Part shown: piece after piece, positions 50,902 to 60,998 of the stretch
Numbering within the stretch: position 1 is the first letter of the stretch
How the letters are laid out: every line of letters starts with the position of its first letter
Origin: Acinetobacter puyangensis
Lineage (GTDB): Bacteria; Pseudomonadota; Gammaproteobacteria; Pseudomonadales; Moraxellaceae
Reading direction: 5' to 3'
Length of the DNA: 64,000 bases
NCBI RefSeq assembly: GCF_900096995.1
Contig: NZ_OANT01000005.1
Coordinates: 300,302 to 364,301, forward strand
Notes under the pieces: model-generated
Told to the model about the DNA's origin: nothing
What the model saw: the letters and a program-made list of their open reading frames with translations, nothing else
Databases searched by the model: none
Position numbers and translations under genes: made by a program

Positions 50902-52416
50902 TTAGCGATGGTGCCAATCAACTGCGGATTCAAATGCTGCTGCGGCCTGATAAATCGTGCCCTCAGCAAAATAACGACCAATTAACATCATGCCGACAGG
51001 TAATCCATCGACCACTCCACATGGCACTGACATAGCCGGGTGACCTGTAATATCCTGTGCTGCGGTATTACCAATCATTTCAAAAGCTTTGCTAATATAT
51101 TCAGTAATTGAAGCATCTTGATCAGGTAAAGGTTGTGCAACAATCGGTACTGTTGGCATCAGTAATAAATCGTATTCTGTCAATTTTTGGTCATATGCGG
51201 CACGGGCACGGCGAGCAATATTTTGTGCTTTGGCATAGTATTTTCCACCGTACTGTTCAATTCCGTATTGTCCGACAAACATACAGATTTTAAGGGTCGG
51301 TGATAACTTGTCAGCTTGCTTACGCCAGTCTTTATGTTTATCTAACAAGCGAATATCGTATTGACCTTTCCAGTTAAAACCCATGCCATTACCATGCATC
51401 ATTTGCGCAGTCAGACCTTCGCAGCCAATAGGTGACCAAAGTGCACCTGCTAGATAATGTTCGGGTAAAGAAATTTCTTCTACAATTGCGCCAAGCTTTT
51501 CAAATTCTGCGGCAGCATGACGAACTGTTTCGGCAACACGGCTGTCCATGTTTGGTAATTCAAAACCTTCAAGGACAATACCAATTTTTAAGCCTTTGAC
51601 GCCCCGATCAAGATAGGATAAATAATCGTCTTTCTTGACCGCGTATTGGCGTGGATCCAGCCCATCATCACCAGCAAGCACCTCAAGCAGTAAGGCATTA
51701 TCACGGACATTGCGACTGACTGGTCCGACATGGTCAAATGTATTCTCAATAGGCATAATGCCAGTATAAGGCACCAGACCAAATGTCGGTTTTAAACCGT
51801 ACACACCACAAAATGATGAAGGAATCCGAATGGAACCACCTTGATCACAAGCAATCGCAAGATCCACTTCACCACTGGCAACCAACGCTGCACTTCCGGA
51901 CGATGATCCGCCTGCTGCGTAACCATAACGATGCGGATTATGTACAGGCGCAGGATCTGAAGTATGACTGCCACCAGAAAGACAAAAATGTTCACACGTG
52001 GCCTTACCTAGAACAGTCACACCCTCATCCAGCATACGTGTCACAATGGTCGCATCATAAGATGGAACAAAACCTTCCAAAGTACTGGAACCATTCATCA
52101 TCGGCACACCGGCCAATGCGACATTATCTTTCAATGCAACGCTACGCCCAGACAACTTACCGGTTTTGGCCCCCTTCACTTCTGTCTTGTAATACCAAGC
52201 ATTCAGCGGATTTTCTTCTGCATTTGGTCGATAACCAGCATCACGTGCATAGTGCACTGCTGGTATTTCGTCAGGTAATGCATCAATTTGATCGTATGCA
52301 TCGAAATTGGCTTGCATCATTGCCAAATATTCTTCGGCTTGAGCATCTGTCAACTGAATATGTAAACGGCTGGCGAGGTCCAACAATTGTGTAGTTGTAG
52401 GGCGTTCAATAGTCAT
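50902..52416 (-). CDS. amiE: amidase (amidase-signature family)
   Basis: This 504-residue enzyme hydrolyses the amides made by nitrile hydratase to acids and ammonia. The Ser-cisSer-Lys triad is visible: Lys in [13 protein letters not shown], the Gly/Ser-rich [26 protein letters not shown] and then [12 protein letters not shown]. The N-terminal helical extension is as in Rhodococcus-type nitrile-pathway amidases. It is a member of the amidase-signature family, not a nitrilase-type amidase, so the symbol is only a convenience. It is 82 bp before the alpha gene. Confidence 0.92.
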   Translation of the reverse strand: MTIERPTTTQLLDLASRLHIQLTDAQAEEYLAMMQANFDAYDQIDALPDEIPAVHYARDAGYRPNAEENPLNAWYYKTEVKGAKTGKLSGRSVALKDNVALAGVPMMNGSSTLEGFVPSYDATIVTRMLDEGVTVLGKATCEHFCLSGGSHTSDPAPVHNPHRYGYAAGGSSSGSAALVASGEVDLAIACDQGGSIRIPSSFCGVYGLKPTFGLVPYTGIMPIENTFDHVGPVSRNVRDNALLLEVLAGDDGLDPRQYAVKKDDYLSYLDRGVKGLKIGIVLEGFELPNMDSRVAETVRHAAAEFEKLGAIVEEISLPEHYLAGALWSPIGCEGLTAQMMHGNGMGFNWKGQYDIRLLDKHKDWRKQADKLSPTLKICMFVGQYGIEQYGGKYYAKAQNIARRARAAYDQKLTEYDLLLMPTVPIVAQPLPDQDASITEYISKAFEMIGNTAAQDITGHPAMSVPCGVVDGLPVGMMLIGRYFAEGTIYQAAAAFESAVDWHHR

Positions 52417-52538
52417 AATATTTTCCTTATCTACTGTTTCAGTAAATCTTTTTTAGAGCAAGTTTCGATATAAAGATTAATCTTTACAGACTGATCATCA
52501 TGGACGTGCTGTCGCTATTTCGGTTCTAAGCAATTTTG

Positions 52539-53042
52539 TTATTCACTATCAATAGACTTATTTGCTTGTGGCCAATGAATACCAACACTTTTCATGCCTT
52601 TAGTGACATCCATATCAGGATGGGCAAGTACCACATCACGATAAGAAGGGCTACCGATAACAGCAGGTTTGAATTTGGAAAGAAATGCAGTTACTTCTTC
52701 ACGAATATCTTCTGGTACATTGTAGTTATCGCAACATTCATCAATTGCCTCAAATACAGCTTTCCAATGTACTTCTGTCAGCCCCATACCTCTGTGTGCA
52801 GTAACCATGTCACGCCCGCGATATACGGTATTACCACCCCAATGTTTACAGAGAAAATCAACAAAATTAATGTGCTCTTTCTGAAATGTTGATTCAGACA
52901 TATGCGCCCAGATATGACTGATATCGGGATGCTTCATACATGTTTTTAATATTTCACCCGCAAAATCATAGATGGCGTCATAGCCACCAAGACGCTCGTA
53001 TAGGGAAGGTTTTTGGTCTGTCGTCAATTGTTGATCACTCAT
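52539..53042 (-). CDS. truncated haemoglobin (group 1-like)
   Basis: This 167-residue globin has the truncated-haemoglobin pattern: YERLGGYDAIYDFAGEIL, HPDISHIW, FQKEHINFVDFLCKHWGG, and the proximal His F8 (about residue 83) in VTAHRGMGLTEVHW. The usual B10 Tyr appears to be replaced by Leu in my alignment. A C-terminal tail of about 45 residues goes beyond the globin fold. It is encoded in the nitrile operon, 122 bp before the amidase. I infer a role in handling NO or O2 for the iron nitrile hydratase; haem supply for an aldoxime dehydratase is less likely, as none is present. Confidence 0.88.
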   Translation of the reverse strand: MSDQQLTTDQKPSLYERLGGYDAIYDFAGEILKTCMKHPDISHIWAHMSESTFQKEHINFVDFLCKHWGGNTVYRGRDMVTAHRGMGLTEVHWKAVFEAIDECCDNYNVPEDIREEVTAFLSKFKPAVIGSPSYRDVVLAHPDMDVTKGMKSVGIHWPQANKSIDSE

Positions 53043-53158
53043 GATTAAGTTTCTCCGTTCAAGATAGATTTTATGGAGACATTTCTGCTCCTGTTTTCCC
53101 TAGCAACAGCCTTTAAAGCTGAATCTAGGTCACATTTACCTTATGACTTGTAGATGGG

Positions 53159-54061
53159 CTAAAATACTTTCATGATGCGTAAAGTGGCGCGTAAATCCTC
53201 TTTAAAACCACCCTCCATTTGGAGGTCACGCTGGAGTTGGCCTTGAAGCTGAACAGTTGGAGCAACAAATTTAGACAGCTCCAATCGCAACTGATCAACT
53301 TTTGTCATCTGACCATTTTCGACACCATCTACTGTTTGCTTACCACCCCAATATTTTGAGTAGCCAGCGGCAAGCGTCCATGTTTTATCTTCTGGTGGTG
53401 TATAAGAAAGCCAGCCCTGAACCTGATATGTATTATCTTGCTCTAACCGACCGACACCATTGTTGATGGCATCCTTGTTGTCGCCATACCACATGACATC
53501 AGCAGAAACCTGTGCCGTAAAACCCCCACCTAGTTGCTGTGTTCCACCAAGTTGCAAATCAAATTTCCAGCGATTTTCCCCTAGATTGAGAGTGCGACCT
53601 GCATCATAAGCACCTGCGGGTACATATAAATAAGGTACAATGGCAAAATTGGTCTTGGAATTGTTGACTAGCCACACTGGGGCTGCAAAGATAGGATCTG
53701 CTGCACCACTCGCTGATTCAAGACGAGTATTATTCAGCGAACCATCGTAAAGCCTACCGTAAGGAAGCAAAACCTGAGGTGCAACAGTGAATCCGCCAAT
53801 ATCCATATAATAGACATAACGAAAAATACCCACCACAGACTTCAATCCTGTATTATCTTTAATTTCTTTATCATTGATGGTTGCAAAGCTGTCTCGTGAA
53901 GCATAGGTCATATAACCCAGAACTGCATTGGTTCCAGCCGGTGCTGGAATAAGATCTTGTGAGTTCAAATCAACTGCATGTGTAGATCCTGCAAAAAAGC
54001 ACAATGTACAGACAGATATACCAGTGGAAAATACATTATGTCGTCGCTTTCTGGAAATCAT
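53159..54061 (-). CDS. outer-membrane transport protein, phenol-degradation MetA type
   Basis: This 300-residue protein has a signal peptide (FSTGISVCTLCFFAGSTHA, cleaved near residue 29) and then beta-strand-rich sequence with SGAADPIFAAPVWLVNN, FAIVPYLYVPAGAYDAGR and LGENRWKFDLQLGGTQQLG, which is characteristic of the MetA_deg family. Such proteins are found in aromatic and nitrile degradation operons and are thought to help substrates through the outer membrane. It is the first gene of the nitrile operon, 116 bp before the globin gene. Confidence 0.85.
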   Translation of the reverse strand: MISRKRRHNVFSTGISVCTLCFFAGSTHAVDLNSQDLIPAPAGTNAVLGYMTYASRDSFATINDKEIKDNTGLKSVVGIFRYVYYMDIGGFTVAPQVLLPYGRLYDGSLNNTRLESASGAADPIFAAPVWLVNNSKTNFAIVPYLYVPAGAYDAGRTLNLGENRWKFDLQLGGTQQLGGGFTAQVSADVMWYGDNKDAINNGVGRLEQDNTYQVQGWLSYTPPEDKTWTLAAGYSKYWGGKQTVDGVENGQMTKVDQLRLELSKFVAPTVQLQGQLQRDLQMEGGFKEDLRATLRIMKVF

Positions 54062-54738
54062 TGGTTCTCTCCTGCGTGTCTGATAATATCGATGTCAAAT
54101 CCGTGATGAAGAAAGATAATTAAGTGTGAAAAACTGGCTCATCATGCTTTGCAATGCTGATCATTCAATATTTAATCTCTTTCCTTGTGTTTTTATCTTA
54201 CGGAAGTTTTATTGTCTGACTTGGTCAACAAGGACAACCGCTTGGCTAGCACGGTCATGATTTTCATATTTTCTCTACAAACCAATTTATTGTTATTTAT
54301 ATTTTTAGAATAAAACCATATACATCAAAATCATAAATACTTAATTCTGTTAATTTAAGTTTGACTTCAAAATAAAATTCACCAAATATTTGTGAATCGG
54401 CCACCTTGTCACTTAGGTAAAGCATAGATCCCAACAAAATGTTTATACACGTTATCAATTTGAAATAAACAATTTAATCTGTGTTTTGCTCATTTTTTTC
54501 ATTGAGCAATTTTTAATATTTTGCTATAAGTTAATAATCTTCAGGACGAAGAGCATAGAACACATAAGAGCAGATCAGGCTAGTTATAGTCTTAAACAGT
54601 TAATTTTTAAATCTGTTTAAATTTATCATTTAATGACTTGGTCTTATTCTTCACTTCATTATGTATCGCCATTAATCTCATTAGATGAGTTGCATGTAAT
54701 GTTTAAAGAGTAAACATGTTAACCAAAAGGATATTGAT
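54062..54738. other. 677-bp non-coding region upstream of the nitrile operon
   Basis: This AT-rich stretch must contain the promoter of the nitrile operon on the minus strand. I find no sigma-54 consensus, no strong terminator and no coding frame with a good start in it. There are several short runs of T and A that could bend DNA. The AraC regulator at 55240 may bind here. Confidence 0.45.
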
Positions 54739-55164
54739 ATGAATCAGACAAATATACCGAGATGTAATAGCAGGTATTTAAAACAAGAATTGATCTTTAT
54801 AGCAAATCATGACAAATTCACTCAGCATGAGTCCCATACAAGATATAAATCAAATCGATTTATGATAAAGCCTCATCAACTTAGATTTTTTCAGCAAGAT
54901 AACCATTACAGTGCAGTAATGCACTACATTAGAACAATAGAAAAGATATTAAGTCAGTCCAAATATATTAAAAATGCCCCATCAGAGCTTAATTATAAGA
55001 ATAAAATAAATATTTTTCATAAAGTTATAAAGCTTTATCTCCAAGTTAATTCAATATTTCAAAAGCATATATTGTCTTTCAATCTATTTTCCATGATGTC
55101 TTGTTACCATGACTTAAGCATATTCAGGCATACCAATCATAAGCTTTCAGTTTTCAGAAATTAA
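54739..55164 (+). CDS. hypothetical protein
   Basis: This 141-codon frame has a fair ribosome site (AAGGA, eight bases before ATG). The product is basic, rich in His, Asn and Lys, with no signal peptide, no membrane segment and no recognisable domain. It is followed by the AraC regulator. It may be real, as a local small gene, or chance in AT-rich DNA. I do not assign a function. Confidence 0.3.
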   Translation: MNQTNIPRCNSRYLKQELIFIANHDKFTQHESHTRYKSNRFMIKPHQLRFFQQDNHYSAVMHYIRTIEKILSQSKYIKNAPSELNYKNKINIFHKVIKLYLQVNSIFQKHILSFNLFSMMSCYHDLSIFRHTNHKLSVFRN

Positions 55165-55239
55165 ATTATTGGTACATTTATTGCTTAAGCCTCACAGCAA
55201 ATCATTTTTTATGCAATTGTCTTGCAGGAATGTATAGCC

Positions 55240-56193
55240 ATGAATCCACAGCAAAGTATGCATAACATCCGCTACTCAACTCAAGATATCAGTGCACCAG
55301 AGCGCTTTGAATACTGGAATGATGTCGTGCTCCGTCATTGTATTCCAGCAGCCAGCCAGCCAGGAAATCCTTTTGATTTCAATGGTGAATTAATCGTTAG
55401 AAACGTTGGACTAATTGATGTCTGTACCATTTCAGCAAGTATGCATCATTGGGAAAGAACAGCAAAACATCTTCGTACAGGACCTGATGAAGATTTATGG
55501 TTGGGCTTTATGGAGCAAGGTTATGGTGAATTAAGACAAAATGGACGAAATTCAAAATTAATTGATAATAGTTTAGTGCTCTATGATGCAGCACAAACAT
55601 TTAATTTTAGTCTTGGTGGACAAAAAAATCATTTGATGCGTATTCCTCGGCATTTACTAAAGCACCGCATGCCGAATATCGAAAATTTTACAGCGATGAT
55701 TTTAGATGAAACTCGCCCAGGCGTCATTCCATTACGTGAAATGTTACGTCAAGCGGTGATGTCGCCCCTTAATTTGGAACATCCAAATTTATCTGAACGT
55801 TTTTCACAAACTGCTTTGGATTTATTGGTACTTAGCCTTGAAATGCAAGATATCAAACAAGTTGGCGCAGAACGTGATTTATACGCGCGCATGATGAACT
55901 ATATTCAACGACAGTTGTGTGATCCGGAACTTTGCATCGAAAAGATTGCAAATTATCATCATGTTTCTGTACGCACAGTCACACGTGCATTTGCACGACA
56001 TCAAAAAACTGTCATGTCAGTCATTTGGGCAGAACGTCTGAATGCGAGTCATAATGCGCTACAATCTGGTCATGTTAACAGCGTATCCCAAGCCGCTTTA
56101 GATTATGGTTTTAGTGATTTTTCCCATTTTAGTCATGCGTTTAAAAAAGCTTTCGGTATTACGCCTCGTGAAGTTCTAGGGCAAAAACTTTAA
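55240..56193 (+). CDS. AraC-family regulator, likely of the nitrile operon
   Basis: This 317-residue protein has an N-terminal AraC-type ligand domain (APERFEYWNDVVLRHCIPA, LWLGFMEQGYGELRQNGR) and a C-terminal double HTH (CIEKIANYHHVSVRTVTRAFARH; SVSQAALDYGFSDFSHFSHAFKKAFGITPREV). The ATG at 55240 is preferred over a TTG six codons earlier because AGGA lies ten bases before it. Divergent from the nitrile genes, across the hypothetical gene, it is a reasonable candidate for sensing nitrile or amide. Confidence 0.88.
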   Translation: MNPQQSMHNIRYSTQDISAPERFEYWNDVVLRHCIPAASQPGNPFDFNGELIVRNVGLIDVCTISASMHHWERTAKHLRTGPDEDLWLGFMEQGYGELRQNGRNSKLIDNSLVLYDAAQTFNFSLGGQKNHLMRIPRHLLKHRMPNIENFTAMILDETRPGVIPLREMLRQAVMSPLNLEHPNLSERFSQTALDLLVLSLEMQDIKQVGAERDLYARMMNYIQRQLCDPELCIEKIANYHHVSVRTVTRAFARHQKTVMSVIWAERLNASHNALQSGHVNSVSQAALDYGFSDFSHFSHAFKKAFGITPREVLGQKL

Positions 56194-56355
56194 AAGAATA
56201 CATTTTTATTTATTAATATATTGCTCTTAAAGTTTATATCTTTTACTAGAAAAATTTATTTCATATATTATTCAATTACTTATAATATAAAAATTGATAC
56301 AGGCACGCAAAATACATATTGCCCTGCCTGTAATTGTTTAAGCGTTAATGCTTGT

Positions 56356-57450
56356 TCATGATAAAATATCTGTGCAAGATTTATCTGAGCTATGTGTATA
56401 TATTTTGATGACACTAGACATACCAATCCCTAATTTATCTAACCCTTTTTGATGTGGAACAATCTTAATTTTAATTGGAAAGCGTCGTATAATTTTAGTG
56501 AAATTACCACTCGCATTATCTGTCTGAATTAAAGAAGTTTCTGAACCGCTAACTTTTGAAAGACTCTCAATTTCCCCGCAAAAACGATCATTTGGCAAAG
56601 CATCAACGTTAATTAAAACTTTATCACCTTTATTAACATAATGAAGCTGGGTTTCTTTGATATTCGCTTCTAGCCATAGATTTTGATTCGGGGCAATCGC
56701 CATAATATTTTTTGCAACAGTAGTATATTCTCCTTGTTCTATATTTCTAGAAGTGACTTGACCATTTATTGGGGATCGAATAATGGTAGCTGCCTTATCA
56801 AGTTCAGCTTGCTTAAGCTTTGCATTTGCCGCATTTAATTCGGCTTTTAAAGTACTTTTACTTGACTCTAGAATATTTAGACTTTGTATTTCTTGATTTT
56901 TCTGATCAATTGAGTTTAAAAGATTATTTTTTTGAATTTGCTGTTCAGTGCTTGATACGTCATATTCTGATCTGCTAATCGCACCGATATTTATAAGCTG
57001 TTGAGCACGTTTAAAATCATTACTGATCTTCTCTAAAGAGGAATTTGCAGAATTAATATCTATCTCTTTACTCTTAATTTTTATATGTTGAAGCTTAATT
57101 TCTTCATTTAATTGATTGATTTCAGCTAAAACTTTCTCTATTTCAGCTTTTGTTTGATCGATTTTAACGAGATAGTCTCTAGGATCAATACGAACAAGAA
57201 CTTGTCCTTGGTGAACAACTTCGTTGTCATTTACATTAATTTCATCAATATAACCACTTACTTTAGTACTAATATAAGTTAAATTTCCCTTGATATAAGC
57301 ATTATCTGTCTTAACAGTCTTGGTAAAGGTTGGCATATAAGTATAAATAAAATAAACCATTAAAAAAACAATAATTAGAGCGCTGCTCACAATTATAAGT
57401 CGAATAAATGGTGTTGTAGTTTTTTTTAAATCTGGATTTGACTGATTCAT
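56356..57450 (-). CDS. EmrA/HlyD-type membrane fusion protein
   Basis: This 364-residue periplasmic adaptor has one N-terminal membrane segment (LIIVSSALIIVFLMVYFIYTY), TDNAYIKGNLTYISTKVSGYIDEI, a long coiled-coil hairpin (about 100-200) and IIRSPINGQVTSRNIEQGEY. It joins the inner-membrane pump encoded just upstream to an outer-membrane channel. I start at ATG 57450 (MNQSNP); the longer frame would overlap the pump gene. It is the second gene of a two-gene efflux operon. Confidence 0.88.
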   Translation of the reverse strand: MNQSNPDLKKTTTPFIRLIIVSSALIIVFLMVYFIYTYMPTFTKTVKTDNAYIKGNLTYISTKVSGYIDEINVNDNEVVHQGQVLVRIDPRDYLVKIDQTKAEIEKVLAEINQLNEEIKLQHIKIKSKEIDINSANSSLEKISNDFKRAQQLINIGAISRSEYDVSSTEQQIQKNNLLNSIDQKNQEIQSLNILESSKSTLKAELNAANAKLKQAELDKAATIIRSPINGQVTSRNIEQGEYTTVAKNIMAIAPNQNLWLEANIKETQLHYVNKGDKVLINVDALPNDRFCGEIESLSKVSGSETSLIQTDNASGNFTKIIRRFPIKIKIVPHQKGLDKLGIGMSSVIKIYTHSSDKSCTDILS

Positions 57451-57481
57451 AGGAAAATACTCTTTAATAGATATTGCAAAA

Positions 57482-58981
57482 TCATTCAGTAGTGCTTTTA
57501 TAAGCTCTGAATACCCAAGTAAATAGAGAACCAATAAACAGAACTAAAGCGATGAATGTGAGTGCATCAATATAAGAAAGTAGGTACGCTTGTTCAGATA
57601 CTTGCGTTGAGAGTGCCGAGGTATCTGTATTTGACTGAAAGTGTCTATTTAAGCTACCCAGTTTTTCAGAATTAATTGCGGTTAAATGCTGGTTTAAAAC
57701 AATAGTATGGAACTTTATTCGTTCATTTATTAAGTGGGAAAATATGGCTATACCACTGGTTTCTCCTAGAACACGGACATAATTAAAAATGATGCCACAT
57801 GTAGGACCTTCAAACTTATCAAGATTACCTAGAGCATAATGTAGTGTCGACATACCAAACATACCTTGCGCTAATCCTGCAAAAAAAATCGGCCAAAAGA
57901 ATTGGAGATAATTCCAATCTTCAGTTAAGTAAGAGCAATACCAAGCCACTGCACCAAACATTAAAAATGAGATAAATAAAATATAACGTTGATCTATACG
58001 AGGACTTGACCAAAATGCAAAAACGATCCCAATAATCGTTCCAAATGAAAGTGGTAAAATCGCATAAGACAATTGATCAATTTTATAGCCTAAAATTTTG
58101 ACCATATATTGAGGAATGATCCATACAGAAATTAATGTGGCAAGCCTAAATAAATATTGTAATAAAATTGCCGGTGTAAATGGTTTGGAAAAAATACTCA
58201 GTCTGATTAATCCAGCTTTATTAGTTTTAAAATAAAAGAAAGATAAGAATATAAAAATACATGATGTGATCAATAAAGCAGTAATCCACCAAGTTTCAGA
58301 CCAAAAGTTTTTTTCACCTTCTGACATCGCGATAATAAAAGATACCAGAGCGATGGATATTATAAGATAACCAAACCAGTCAATTTTCTTTAGATTAGAC
58401 AAGTTAATGGGATCTGCAAGAAAAGTTTTATTGGCAAAATAACAATAAATACAACTTAGAAAACCTAAACAATAAAAGGTGAATCTCCAGTTTTCAGCTA
58501 TAAATAAAGAATACCCAACAAAGGCAGCTAATCCAGCCCCAACAGAAGATGCTGCTGCGAAGACCGCCAGACCTTTCGTCCGTTCAGCCCCTGCACTCAG
58601 CAAACTAAAAATTAAAATGAAAACAAAAATAGGAAACATGGTTCCAAAGAAGCCTTGAATAAGACGAAGTACAAGAACAAATTGAAATGAAGAAGACAGT
58701 GCTATTAAAAAAGACACAAAAGAAAATCCCCCACCTGCCAATAGCATAGCTCTTCTTCTACCAACCACTCCCGCAATAAAAAAAGCAAACGGGATCCCTA
58801 AGATTTGCCCTAAATTATAGAGACTTACAAACCATGTAATTTCATTTGCATCTACGGCAAAACTACTACTGATATCTGCTTGCATAAAGGAAATAGCAAG
58901 TGGAAAAACACCTACCAATAGTGCGCCAAATGCAGCAATTGCCATTGCTTTTATTTTTGGATAATTCTGTGTATTGAACAT
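57482..58981 (-). CDS. MFS efflux pump, DHA2 (EmrB/QacA) family
   Basis: This 499-residue protein has about 14 hydrophobic segments and DHA2 features: VDANEITWFVSLYNLGQILGIPFAFFIAGVVGRRRAMLLAG, RLIQGFFGTMFPIFVF and the late ISLYNYVRVLGETSG-like block (FNYVRVLGETSGIAIFSHL). With the EmrA-type gene 31 bp downstream it forms a drug/acid efflux pair. The adjacent divergent LysR gene probably controls it. Confidence 0.88.
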   Translation of the reverse strand: MFNTQNYPKIKAMAIAAFGALLVGVFPLAISFMQADISSSFAVDANEITWFVSLYNLGQILGIPFAFFIAGVVGRRRAMLLAGGGFSFVSFLIALSSSFQFVLVLRLIQGFFGTMFPIFVFILIFSLLSAGAERTKGLAVFAAASSVGAGLAAFVGYSLFIAENWRFTFYCLGFLSCIYCYFANKTFLADPINLSNLKKIDWFGYLIISIALVSFIIAMSEGEKNFWSETWWITALLITSCIFIFLSFFYFKTNKAGLIRLSIFSKPFTPAILLQYLFRLATLISVWIIPQYMVKILGYKIDQLSYAILPLSFGTIIGIVFAFWSSPRIDQRYILFISFLMFGAVAWYCSYLTEDWNYLQFFWPIFFAGLAQGMFGMSTLHYALGNLDKFEGPTCGIIFNYVRVLGETSGIAIFSHLINERIKFHTIVLNQHLTAINSEKLGSLNRHFQSNTDTSALSTQVSEQAYLLSYIDALTFIALVLFIGSLFTWVFRAYKSTTE

Positions 58982-59085
58982 AAAACAAATTCTACATGCT
59001 GCATAAGGTGAGAATATTAAGTGGAAGCGTATTCACTAAATACATAGAAATTGATATTATTAATTGCAAAAAATGGAATCATAAA

Positions 59086-59970
59086 ATGTATGATGCTCTT
59101 CAAGATTTAAGATTATTTCTTTACATTGTTAATGCAGGATCTTTAACGCATGCATCAATTCGTCTAGGTATTTCTTTGCCTGCACTGAGTCGGAGATTGG
59201 CTGCATTAGAAAAACGTTTAAATACCAAACTCATAGAAAGAAGTGCTAGGCGTTTCAGGCTTACAGAAGAAGGAGGAATTTTATATGAGAAAATTGTTCC
59301 ACTCTTACAAAGTTTAGAGGAAATAGAATCTGAGATTATTGGTCGCAAAAATCAATTGAAAGGACGTTTAAGAGTTGGTTGTCCCTTGCAATATGGAAAA
59401 GAAAAAGTTGCGCCAATCATTTCAGAGTTATCTAAAAAGTATCCATTAATGAATATAGAATTGGTACTGTCAGATTCAAATTTAAATTTGATAGATAATG
59501 ATCTCGATATTGTATTTAAGATAAATCCATTTCCTAATGAAGATGAAGTTCGACATCTTATTTTATCTAGTCGACGTGTGTGCTGTGCTTCCCCACATTA
59601 TCTTCGTTTAAATGGAACGCCAAATAAACCAGAAGATCTGTCAGCACATAGATGTATTTGTTTTATGAAAGACCGACATATCTATAATATGTGGCGATTG
59701 AAAACATTAAATTCTTCACAACCTTTTCAAGTGACACCTAACCTGTCGAGTACCAGTGGTGAATTAGTACATCAATGGGCAGTAGAGGGCGCAGGAATTA
59801 CATTTAGTCTTTTATGGGATGTTAACGAGTCTTTAAAAAAAGGTGAGTTGGTGGAAATTTTAGAGGAGTTTAACTATAGCCGTGTAGAATTGTATATCTG
59901 CTACTTGAAACAAGCACATACTCCCAAAAAAATTAGTGCCTTTATCAGTGAGATCATACAATTTAACTAA
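59086..59970 (+). CDS. LysR-family regulator (AaeR/DsdC-like), divergent from the efflux pair
   Basis: This 294-residue regulator has an N-terminal HTH (LRLFLYIVNAGSLTHASIRLGISLPALSRRLAALEKRLNTKLIERSARRFRLTEEG) and a co-inducer domain. I start at ATG 59086, where the family usually begins; an in-frame ATG at 58996 would add a segment unlike LysR proteins, and the ribosome site is weak in both cases. It overlaps the convergent LysR gene by four bases. Confidence 0.85.
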   Translation: MYDALQDLRLFLYIVNAGSLTHASIRLGISLPALSRRLAALEKRLNTKLIERSARRFRLTEEGGILYEKIVPLLQSLEEIESEIIGRKNQLKGRLRVGCPLQYGKEKVAPIISELSKKYPLMNIELVLSDSNLNLIDNDLDIVFKINPFPNEDEVRHLILSSRRVCCASPHYLRLNGTPNKPEDLSAHRCICFMKDRHIYNMWRLKTLNSSQPFQVTPNLSSTSGELVHQWAVEGAGITFSLLWDVNESLKKGELVEILEEFNYSRVELYICYLKQAHTPKKISAFISEIIQFN

Positions 59971-60881
59971 TTTGTAGAAAATATTTCCATACGCTCTAAT
60001 ATCCATGCAATAAGCTCTTTTGCAGCAGGCGATATAGAAGTTAATTTCTTTATTATCAACCTACCGTAAATATTATTTAAAATAGTATTATCAATTTCTA
60101 AGGTAGTCAGTTGACCAGAGATAATATCACTGAACGCCGAAAATTCTGCGATAAAAGTAACTGCGTCTGTATTAACAACATAATGCCTTAATGCAGATAA
60201 TGAATTAGTAGTAAAAGCTGGATTCAACGCAATGTTTTCCATATGAAACACATACTTTAAAGCTTGTCCTATACCATACTCAGGAGGCATAAGAGCGATA
60301 GGAAACTTAATTATATCTTCAAAATGAATAGGCTGCTTTAATCTTGTTAGTTGATGATCAGGTCTGAGCAGTAGTTTTATTGGTTGTTTACATGATGCAA
60401 TATAACTGACGTCATCACAAATGGATGGATTATATGCTATACCAAAATGAGCCTTTCCCGTTGCAACCTCATTAATAACAGCATTTACTGGAAGTATATC
60501 AAGATATATTTTTATTCCAGGATAAGTGCGTGAAAATTCGCCAAGTACTTTACTATTTAATATATCAATAAATCCTTCACTCAGTGCTATACGAATATTT
60601 CCATCTTGCAGTCCACTTACAGATCTTAACTGTTCCTCAAAATGTTCTTGTTGAGCCTGACAACCACGCCAAAAATCTAATAAAAACTGGGCGGCCTCAG
60701 TTGGTTCAACCCCCCTTGATTGTCTATCAAATAGTTTTACTCCCACTTCTTCTTCGAGCAGTTTAATTTGTCTAGTAATTACAGACGGTGCTGTATTTAA
60801 CTGTTCAGCCGCTCCTCGAATTGATTTATGTCGCCATACTTCAAAAAAATAACGCATTCGACGTTGATTCAGATCGCGCAT
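59967..60881 (-). CDS. LysR-family regulator, divergent from the MFS/M81 genes
   Basis: This 304-residue regulator has an HTH near the N-terminus (RRMRYFFEVWRHKSIRGAAEQLNTAPSVITRQIKLLEEEVGVKLFDRQSRGVEPTEAA). The start is ATG 60881; a TTG three codons earlier is less likely. It faces away from the transporter/metallopeptidase pair at 60999-63824 with 117 bp between, the classic LysR arrangement, and so probably controls it. Confidence 0.88.
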   Translation of the reverse strand: MRDLNQRRMRYFFEVWRHKSIRGAAEQLNTAPSVITRQIKLLEEEVGVKLFDRQSRGVEPTEAAQFLLDFWRGCQAQQEHFEEQLRSVSGLQDGNIRIALSEGFIDILNSKVLGEFSRTYPGIKIYLDILPVNAVINEVATGKAHFGIAYNPSICDDVSYIASCKQPIKLLLRPDHQLTRLKQPIHFEDIIKFPIALMPPEYGIGQALKYVFHMENIALNPAFTTNSLSALRHYVVNTDAVTFIAEFSAFSDIISGQLTTLEIDNTILNNIYGRLIIKKLTSISPAAKELIAWILERMEIFSTN

Positions 60882-60998
60882 AATTTTCAATCTAATTTTG
60901 TTGTTGCTTATAAGGTAACAAAGTGCTTCTTAAGTTGCTATTGCTGTATCAAAAAAAAATTTAGATTATAGGGTATCAAGACAAGGAGTCTGCGTGAG

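Noticed and set aside
51783..52394. 203-codon open frame on the plus strand
   Set aside because: It is antisense to the amidase gene, has no family resemblance and an odd composition; it is a shadow of the real gene.
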